From assembly GCA_023250495.1 (NCBI GenBank), contig JAHFAP010000012.1, positions 1-32,286 of the forward strand: DNA of 32,286 nucleotides. The letters run 5' to 3'. Position numbers and translations under genes: made by a program. This document shows positions 30,706 to 32,286 of this stretch, piece after piece. The notes beneath the pieces were generated by a model, which saw only the letters and a list, made by a program, of their open reading frames with translations, searched no databases and was not told the DNA's origin. The first letter of the stretch is position 1; each line of letters starts with the position of its first letter. This DNA comes from Deltaproteobacteria bacterium. Its GTDB lineage: Bacteria > Desulfobacterota > Binatia > UBA9968.

Positions 30706-31324
30706 AACGGTTCTGGAGAGGAACCTGCAAAGAGAGTTTCGCCTGCGGTTGAGGCTGGCTATCGCAAGGGAGTCTATCCAGGTGGGGAAGTTGACGCCCA
30801 TGGAGTTAGCCCGTTTCCGGGAGATGAAGTCGGGTCCGCGACGGGATTCTTGGTTGAAAGGGAGATCGGCTCTCAAGCGTTTGTTGGCCGGCTTTGGCGA
30901 GGGAGAGGAGACCTCGCATATCCTGTTTCCCAACAGCCGATTTTCTTTGACCCACAGCGGAGATTACGCCGCGGCCGTGGGAACCGACCGGGCGCGGCTG
31001 CGGGGCGTCGGCATCGATCTGGAGTTAAACCGGCTGCCGCGCCCTGAAGCGGCGCGTTTTTTTCTCAATGCGGAGGAGCTCAGATGGTGGAAGCGGCTGG
31101 ATCGATCCGTTGGAACTGCCGAGCTCCTTCGTCTCTGGACCGTCAAGGAGGCCCTCTTTAAGTCATATCCGGGCAACCGTGAGATGGGCCTCCTGGATTT
31201 TTATGTGGAAGAACCCGAACAGCGGGGCGGAAGGGCCTTTGTGCGTGGCGAGCCGAGCGCGGAGATCCTGTATTGCTCTTTTCCCCTGATGCAAGGCGCT
31301 CTTTCGGTGGCAATCTTTTCATAG
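30692..31324 (+). CDS. 4'-phosphopantetheinyl transferase
   Basis: This 210-aa Sfp-type enzyme would transfer phosphopantetheine from CoA to the serine of the two carrier proteins. Diagnostic motifs are SLTHSG (85-90), GVGIDLELN with magnesium ligands Asp109 and Glu111, and LWTVKEALFKSY with Trp149, Lys152 and Glu153. The N-terminal 40 residues are basic and helical. The ATG at 30692 overlaps the reductase gene. A dedicated transferase inside the cluster implies that the carrier proteins are not efficiently served by the housekeeping AcpS. Confidence 0.93.
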   Translation: MKIRKTVLERNLQREFRLRLRLAIARESIQVGKLTPMELARFREMKSGPRRDSWLKGRSALKRLLAGFGEGEETSHILFPNSRFSLTHSGDYAAAVGTDRARLRGVGIDLELNRLPRPEAARFFLNAEELRWWKRLDRSVGTAELLRLWTVKEALFKSYPGNREMGLLDFYVEEPEQRGGRAFVRGEPSAEILYCSFPLMQGALSVAIFS

Positions 31325-31337
31325 AGGAGGTGGACGC

Positions 31338-31922
31338 GTGCTCAACGAAAACGAACTCTGGCTCCTCAGCTTCTATCGCACCTCAGAGATCAGCGGGTCG
31401 CTGTTCTTCGGCCGATTGGCCCGGTCGATGAAACCCGGCCCGATCCAGCGCGACATGACCAAACATTTTGCCGACGAGGCCCTGCACGCCTGGTATTGGA
31501 CCTCTTGCATCGAGAAACTTGGCGCCCAGCCCCTCAAACTCACAGAAGCGTACCAGGACCAGTACCTCGTCGCCGCCGGCATGCCGGCGAACCTGATGGA
31601 AGTCCTCGCGATCACGCAGATCTTTGAAAAGCGCGTCATCAATGAATATGCGCGACACAGTCGGATCCCCGACGTGGATCCGGTAGTCAGAGAGACTTTG
31701 GACAAAATCACGGCCGACGAAAGATGGCACATCGAATGGGTGCGCAAGGCTTTAGGGACCATGGAGGCGGATTACGGAAAGGAGCTGATCGAAAAAACCC
31801 TCAAGCGGTTTTGGCAAGCCGATCGGCAAGTTTACTCGAAGACGATGAAGGAACATGAGGAGAGGGTCCAATACCTCTTGAACAAGAGGTCAATCTCCAA
31901 GGAGTCGCAAAAAAATGGATAG
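31338..31922 (+). CDS. Ferritin-like diiron-carboxylate protein
   Basis: This 194-aa four-helix bundle has two E...ExxH ligand sets: Glu17, Glu47-x2-His50 (ADEALH), Glu97 (IFEKRV), and Glu128-x2-His131 (ADERWH). This is the canonical diiron-carboxylate pattern of the ferritin-like oxygenase/oxidase superfamily. The helices are short and no iron-storage features are seen, so a catalytic role (hydroxylation, desaturation or oxidation) is more likely than storage. The start is GTG at 31338 behind GAGGAGGTGG. It overlaps carrier protein 2 by 8 bp, suggesting the substrate may be bound to that carrier. It is the second diiron enzyme in the cluster. Confidence 0.85.
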   Translation: MLNENELWLLSFYRTSEISGSLFFGRLARSMKPGPIQRDMTKHFADEALHAWYWTSCIEKLGAQPLKLTEAYQDQYLVAAGMPANLMEVLAITQIFEKRVINEYARHSRIPDVDPVVRETLDKITADERWHIEWVRKALGTMEADYGKELIEKTLKRFWQADRQVYSKTMKEHEERVQYLLNKRSISKESQKNG

Positions 31923-32163
31923 AGACGCTGTGAAGATAAAAATAGCCAGCCTCTTGAGGCAACCGCCGGCGACGCTAAGGGATGAAACAGCGCTGACCGA
32001 TCTGGCCACGGACTCCTTCGCCCTGGTGGAGATTGTCATCGAGCTGCAAGAGGAACTCGGCGTGCGCTTGGTCCAAGAAGATTTGAAAGATGTAAAAAGC
32101 GTAGGGGATTTGATTCGGCTATGTTTAAACGCCGGCCATGGTCAAGTTTTCTCGAAAACATAA
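31915..32163 (+). CDS. Acyl carrier protein 2
   Basis: This 82-aa carrier protein has the attachment serine Ser34 in LATDSFALVEIVIELQEELG, the classic DS-hydrophobic motif, and VGDLIRLC at helix IV. It is closer to ordinary fatty-acid or polyketide carriers than carrier 1 is, and so is the better candidate to receive the acyl chain from the ligase at 19536. AAGGAG lies 9 nt before the ATG. It overlaps the ferritin-like gene upstream and the amidohydrolase downstream. Confidence 0.9.
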   Translation: MDRDAVKIKIASLLRQPPATLRDETALTDLATDSFALVEIVIELQEELGVRLVQEDLKDVKSVGDLIRLCLNAGHGQVFSKT

Positions 32164-32286
32164 TGTGAATCGACTCACCGATGTCCATGTCCATCTCGCG
32201 GCGCTTGACGACGGCGCGAACGGCTGCTTCATTTCACCGAGAATGATGAGCAGCCTCAAGTTCCGCCTGTTCGCCTGGAAGCTGGG
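32138..32286 (+). CDS. Amidohydrolase-family protein, N-terminal part (runs off the right edge)
   Basis: About 49 residues are present and the frame is open to the window end. After a short basic start the sequence reads RLTDVHVHLAAL ... NGCFISPRMMSS. The D-x-H-x-H at the beginning of strand 1 is the metal-binding signature of TIM-barrel amidohydrolases (PF04909-like). The start is uncertain between ATG at 32138 (26-bp overlap with carrier protein 2) and GTG at 32165; neither has a good ribosome site. It indicates that the cluster continues beyond this window. Confidence 0.7.
   Translation, partial: MVKFSRKHNVNRLTDVHVHLAALDDGANGCFISPRMMSSLKFRLFAWKL

Overview
The window is a GC-rich chromosome fragment from a Gram-negative-type bacterium. 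It carries Tat genes, a bacterial fab operon, biotin-dependent acyl-CoA carboxylase genes and a sigma-54-type promoter. Short AT-rich or low-complexity inverted repeats sit between densely packed genes, a texture I associate with uncultured lineages such as Binatota, Tectomicrobia or Methylomirabilota. The sequence alone does not settle which one. No rRNA, tRNA, CRISPR array or complete insertion sequence is visible.

Positions 1-19,000 are mostly housekeeping. In order they hold: the 3' end of a DEAD-box RNA helicase; a compositionally foreign hypothetical gene behind an AT-rich leader; a minus-strand run of fabF, fabH, a 51-aa YHS protein and a copper P1B-ATPase with its own YHS domain; a histone-deacetylase-family hydrolase divergent from tatB-tatC; a pyruvoyl-dependent arginine decarboxylase; and a minus-strand acyl-CoA carboxylase operon (carboxyltransferase, biotin carboxylase, biotin carrier). 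A plus-strand run follows: M24 peptidase, homocysteine methyltransferase domain protein, glycerophosphodiesterase, orphan histidine kinase and HEAT-repeat protein. Next come a tiny promoter-to-terminator unit encoding a 14-aa Cys-x-x-Cys peptide, and pgeF.

From about 19,147 to the right edge lies what looks like an undescribed biosynthetic gene cluster on the plus strand. A dyad and a near-consensus sigma-54 -24/-12 promoter precede at least 15 tightly packed genes, most of them overlapping. They encode a 58-aa protein, an acyl-CoA/ACP ligase, a BtaA-like (DUF3419) aminocarboxypropyl transferase, a GNAT protein, a radical SAM protein with one auxiliary cluster site, an MMPL/RND exporter, an atypical ketosynthase III, an AurF-like diiron N-oxygenase, a carrier protein, a class II aaRS-like amino acid:[carrier protein] ligase, a thioester-reductase-like SDR, a 4'-phosphopantetheinyl transferase, a ferritin-like diiron protein, a second carrier protein and the start of an amidohydrolase.

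The set suggests ribosome- and NRPS-independent chemistry. An amino acid would be loaded on one carrier protein and N-oxygenated, while an acyl chain is activated by the ligase. A SAM-derived 3-amino-3-carboxypropyl group may be added, the intermediate released reductively, and a probably lipidic product exported by the MMPL protein. The order of steps and the product are inference.
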